Shown one piece after another: positions 61,436 through 64,000 of a stretch of 64,000 nt of DNA. The translations under genes were made by a program, and so were the position numbers. The stretch's first letter is position 1. Each line of letters starts with the position of its first letter. The notes beneath the pieces were generated by a model that worked only from the letters and a program-made list of their open reading frames with translations, searched no databases and was not told the origin of the DNA. The DNA lies in the NCBI RefSeq assembly GCF_003966915.1, contig NZ_AP018150.1:248001-312000 (forward strand), in the 5' to 3' direction. Source of the stretch: Mycoavidus cysteinexigens. Its GTDB lineage: Bacteria; Pseudomonadota; Gammaproteobacteria; Burkholderiales; Burkholderiaceae.

Positions 61436-63571
61436 GTGAAGTTGGGGTCAAATAAAACAAGTAAAAAGCGCTCCTCATCGCGCAGCGCAGTTGAATTACT
61501 GAGTTCAATGCGTTTTGCGATTGCCTTGTTGGTCGTACTCGCGCTGGCAAGTGTGATCGGTACGGTACTTAAACAACAAGAGCCTTACTCCAACTATGTT
61601 GCGCAGTTTGGTCCGTTTTGGGCTGAAATTTTTCATGCGCTAGGCATTTACAGTGTCTATAGTTCTTGGTGGTTTATTGCAATTCTTTTATTTCTCGTCG
61701 TTTCGCTTTCGTTGTGCTTATGGCGCAACGGCCCGTCTATGATTGCTGAGATGCGTAACTGGAAAGATCGCGTACATGAAAATAACTTACGCGCATTTGG
61801 ACATCGAGCTGATTTTAAAACGGCTTATACGCGTACTGAAACCGCTGAACGGCTGCAAGCGTTGCTTAAAGCGCAAGGCTATCGCTATAAAATAAACTCC
61901 AAAGACGCTGGGCTGTTGATTGCCGCCAAGCGGGGCACCTTGAGCAAATTGGGCTATATTTTTGCCCATCTGGCGATTGTGGTAATTTGCCTGGGTGGAT
62001 TACTCGATAGTAATGTGCCGGTGCGTTTACAAATGTGGCTATTTGACAAAACCCCACTGCAAGGCAATGCAGTGCTTGCTGAGATTGCGCCTAAGCATAG
62101 GCTAAGCGCGTCGAATCCAACTTTTCGTGGTCAAACGTGGGTAGCCGAAGGTCAGCATGTGTCTACTACGATTCTGAATCAAGGAGATGGTGTACTGATT
62201 CAAGATTTACCCTTCACCATCCAACTAAATCAATTTAGTGTTGAATACTATTCAACTGGGATGCCTAAGCGCTTTGTCAGCGATATTGTCGTGCTGGACC
62301 ATCTGAGCCAGCAGCGTATTAAGACCCAGGTTGAAGTAAACAAACCCTTTATTCATCGCGGTATTGCCGTTTATCAATCTAGTTTTGAAGATGGCGGGTC
62401 GCGCATGCAGTTCACAGCCTATCCAATGACGGGTTCAGCCGCGCGGTCTTTTCCATTAAAAGGGCAAATTAATCAGTCTCTGCCATTAGCTAGCGGGGAT
62501 GCAACCATTGAGTGGACTGATTTTCGCGCGATTAATGTTGAAAATATCTCCGATGCTAATGGGAAAACAGACGTACGTGGCGTTACACGCCGCCCATTAA
62601 AAGAAGTTTTTGCTGAGCGGCTCGGCTCAGGCGCAAAAACTTCTAAGCCGCAAACACTGCGTAATATAGGCCCTTCAGTGCACTATAAAATAAGGGATGC
62701 AGCAGGCCAAGCATGTGAATTCAGTCATTACATGCTGCCCGTTGAAATTGATGGCGAGTGGATGTTTTTAGCTGGGATGCGTGAGAGTCCACAACAGCCT
62801 TTTCGCTATCTGCGCGTTCCAGCCGACGCGGAGCATACCGTAAAAACTTGGATACAATTGCGCGCAGCATTACAAAATCCATTGTTGCGCACAGCCGCCG
62901 CTAAGCGTTTTGCACTACGTTTAGCGAAGCCGGGCACGCCGCTACAAGCGCAACTGGAGCAAAGTGCAACGCATGTACTGGAGCTTTTTGCTGGGAATCA
63001 TACTCCCGTTCAGGTTGCGCCAAATGGTGCTCCAGATTCGTTAGGAGGGTTTGCGGCATTAGCAAACTTTATTGAATTCTCTGTGCCTAAAGCCGAGCAA
63101 GCTAAAGCCGTAGAGTTGTTATTGCGTACATTGGAAGGGGTGGTTTGGGACCTTTGGCAAATCGTGCGCGAGCGGTCTGGGCTAGCCCCTAATGTAGAGA
63201 GTGAGGTTAACGGTCGTTTTGTGCAATCATCTATCAATGCTCTATCGGATAGTTTTTTGTATCACGCTCCTCTGCTTTTGCAACTTGATTCATTTGATGA
63301 AGTGAAGGCTTCAGTGTTTCAGGTGACGCGCGCGCCGGGTAAAAAAATTGTTTACTTCGGCAGTTTGTTACTCGTGTTAGGTGTATTCGCGATGTTCTAT
63401 TTGCGTGAACGGCGGGTATGGTTTTGGCTAAAAGAAAGTGAAAACAGCGCCGCTACAGATGTATTAATGGCCATGTCCGCCGCTCGTAGAACGCTGGATT
63501 TTGAAAACGAATTCGTTCAACTGCGTTATCAAGTTGGCATTACTCTGAATCATATAACGGATACTCTTTAA
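61436..63571 (+). CDS. ccsB: Cytochrome c biogenesis protein CcsB/ResB (System II)
   Basis: A 711-residue membrane protein that, with CcsA, exports and attaches haem to apocytochromes c. The start is a GTG at 61436, seven bases after GAGG. It has hydrophobic segments at about 20-45, 70-100 and 165-190, a large periplasmic region with a ResB signature (VNKPFIHRGIAVYQSSFEDGG) and a final segment at about 640-660 (IVYFGSLLLVLGVFAMFYLR). ccsA follows 9 bp downstream. Confidence 0.94.
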   Translation: MKLGSNKTSKKRSSSRSAVELLSSMRFAIALLVVLALASVIGTVLKQQEPYSNYVAQFGPFWAEIFHALGIYSVYSSWWFIAILLFLVVSLSLCLWRNGPSMIAEMRNWKDRVHENNLRAFGHRADFKTAYTRTETAERLQALLKAQGYRYKINSKDAGLLIAAKRGTLSKLGYIFAHLAIVVICLGGLLDSNVPVRLQMWLFDKTPLQGNAVLAEIAPKHRLSASNPTFRGQTWVAEGQHVSTTILNQGDGVLIQDLPFTIQLNQFSVEYYSTGMPKRFVSDIVVLDHLSQQRIKTQVEVNKPFIHRGIAVYQSSFEDGGSRMQFTAYPMTGSAARSFPLKGQINQSLPLASGDATIEWTDFRAINVENISDANGKTDVRGVTRRPLKEVFAERLGSGAKTSKPQTLRNIGPSVHYKIRDAAGQACEFSHYMLPVEIDGEWMFLAGMRESPQQPFRYLRVPADAEHTVKTWIQLRAALQNPLLRTAAAKRFALRLAKPGTPLQAQLEQSATHVLELFAGNHTPVQVAPNGAPDSLGGFAALANFIEFSVPKAEQAKAVELLLRTLEGVVWDLWQIVRERSGLAPNVESEVNGRFVQSSINALSDSFLYHAPLLLQLDSFDEVKASVFQVTRAPGKKIVYFGSLLLVLGVFAMFYLRERRVWFWLKESENSAATDVLMAMSAARRTLDFENEFVQLRYQVGITLNHITDTL

Positions 63572-63580
63572 CGTTAAATT

Positions 63581-64000
63581 ATGGAACATTTATCTTCCAC
63601 TAAACCGTCTCTCGAAACGGGTCTGATTAGGCCGGCGGATCCTTTACCTGTTCAAACACGACTAAATCGGCTTACATTGGTTGATTGGCTGTATCTGGGA
63701 GCTTTATTTGCCGGCGCGATTTTTGCGCTCATGCATTATCGTCAGCATATGGACTACTACGAGCAAGCTATTCTGCTTGGGGCTGTGCCAGTGATTGGGG
63801 TATTAGGTTGGTATTGGAAGCCTGTGCGTGCGTTGGTTGCGCTGCTGGCACTTTTATCCTGCGCTGCTATTTTTCTCTATCACGGTGAGCTTGCACGAGC
63901 CGAGCAAGTTTTTTTCTTAAAATACTTCTTATCCAGCCAATCCGCGATTTTGTGGATGAGCACGCTTTTTTTACTGGCGACGGTATTTTATTGGGGAGGC
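63581..64000 (+). CDS. ccsA: Cytochrome c biogenesis protein CcsA, partial (N-terminal 140 residues)
   Basis: From the ATG at 63581 the frame stays open to the window edge. The visible 140 residues hold a polar N-terminus and hydrophobic segments with LVDWLYLGALFAGAIFAL, AILLGAVPVIGVLGWYWKPV and FFLKYFLSSQSAILWMS, matching CcsA of Burkholderiaceae. The WWD haem-binding domain would lie beyond the edge. It forms the System II synthetase with CcsB. Confidence 0.9.
   Translation, partial: MEHLSSTKPSLETGLIRPADPLPVQTRLNRLTLVDWLYLGALFAGAIFALMHYRQHMDYYEQAILLGAVPVIGVLGWYWKPVRALVALLALLSCAAIFLYHGELARAEQVFFLKYFLSSQSAILWMSTLFLLATVFYWGG

Overview
The window reads as a chromosomal core segment of a betaproteobacterium of the family Burkholderiaceae. 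The evidence is gene order and protein sequence: secA-argJ-ATPase-mutT-yacG-zapD-coaE-pilD-pilC-pilB-corC-like-ispB, tRNA(Tyr,Gly,Thr)-tuf-tRNA(Trp)-secE-nusG-rplKAJL-rpoBC, recQ-rpsL-rpsG-fusA-rpsJ, the S10/spc/alpha ribosomal blocks, then dsbD-hemB-engB-cytochrome c4-ccsB-ccsA. Base composition looks close to 50% GC and in places clearly AT-rich, far below free-living Burkholderia. Some usual neighbours are also missing. This suggests a reduced-genome, host-associated relative such as the Mycoavidus/Glomeribacter fungal endosymbionts; that assignment is inference.

Layout. 1-5.1 kb is accessory: a partial membrane coiled-coil protein, a gene-poor AT-rich stretch with a possible gene remnant, a GntR/LysR regulator pair, dciA, and an AT-rich gene whose product resembles a C80-type (RTX/clostridial toxin) self-cleaving cysteine peptidase domain. 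A 75-bp palindromic, MITE-like element sits just before secA. 5.1-18.9 kb holds secA, arginine biosynthesis (argJ), nucleotide sanitation (mutT), division (zapD, yacG), CoA synthesis (coaE), type IV pilus assembly/prepilin processing (pilB, pilC, pilD), a CBS-domain membrane protein and octaprenyl diphosphate synthase. 18.9-36.5 kb holds a CtaG-like protein, four tRNAs, tuf, secE/nusG, the L11-L1-L10-L12 and rpoBC genes, a small DUF1640-like coiled-coil protein and recQ. 36.8-54.6 kb is an almost uninterrupted translation superoperon (S12 to L17, with secY, infA and rpoA). 54.7-64 kb holds dsbD, hemB, a second DUF1640-like gene, engB, cytochrome c4, an inserted Fic-domain gene, and System II cytochrome c maturation genes ccsB and ccsA (the last cut by the window edge).

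How the genes work together. The core is translation (about 30 ribosomal proteins, EF-Tu, EF-G, IF-1), transcription (alpha, beta, beta-prime, NusG, NusE/S10) and the Sec translocase (SecA, SecE, SecY). DsbD, cytochrome c4, CcsB/CcsA, CtaG and HemB form a respiratory and cytochrome-maturation theme.

Most noteworthy items: the C80-like putative effector at 4.15 kb; the candidate small RNA at about 57.55-57.63 kb whose first hairpin loop displays an anti-Shine-Dalgarno CUCCUCC motif; the Fic gene with helically phased direct repeats upstream; the pair of DUF1640-like paralogues inserted beside core genes; the MITE-like element abutting secA; the absence of the usual second tuf between fusA and rpsJ; and an S10/NusE with substitutions at normally conserved positions.
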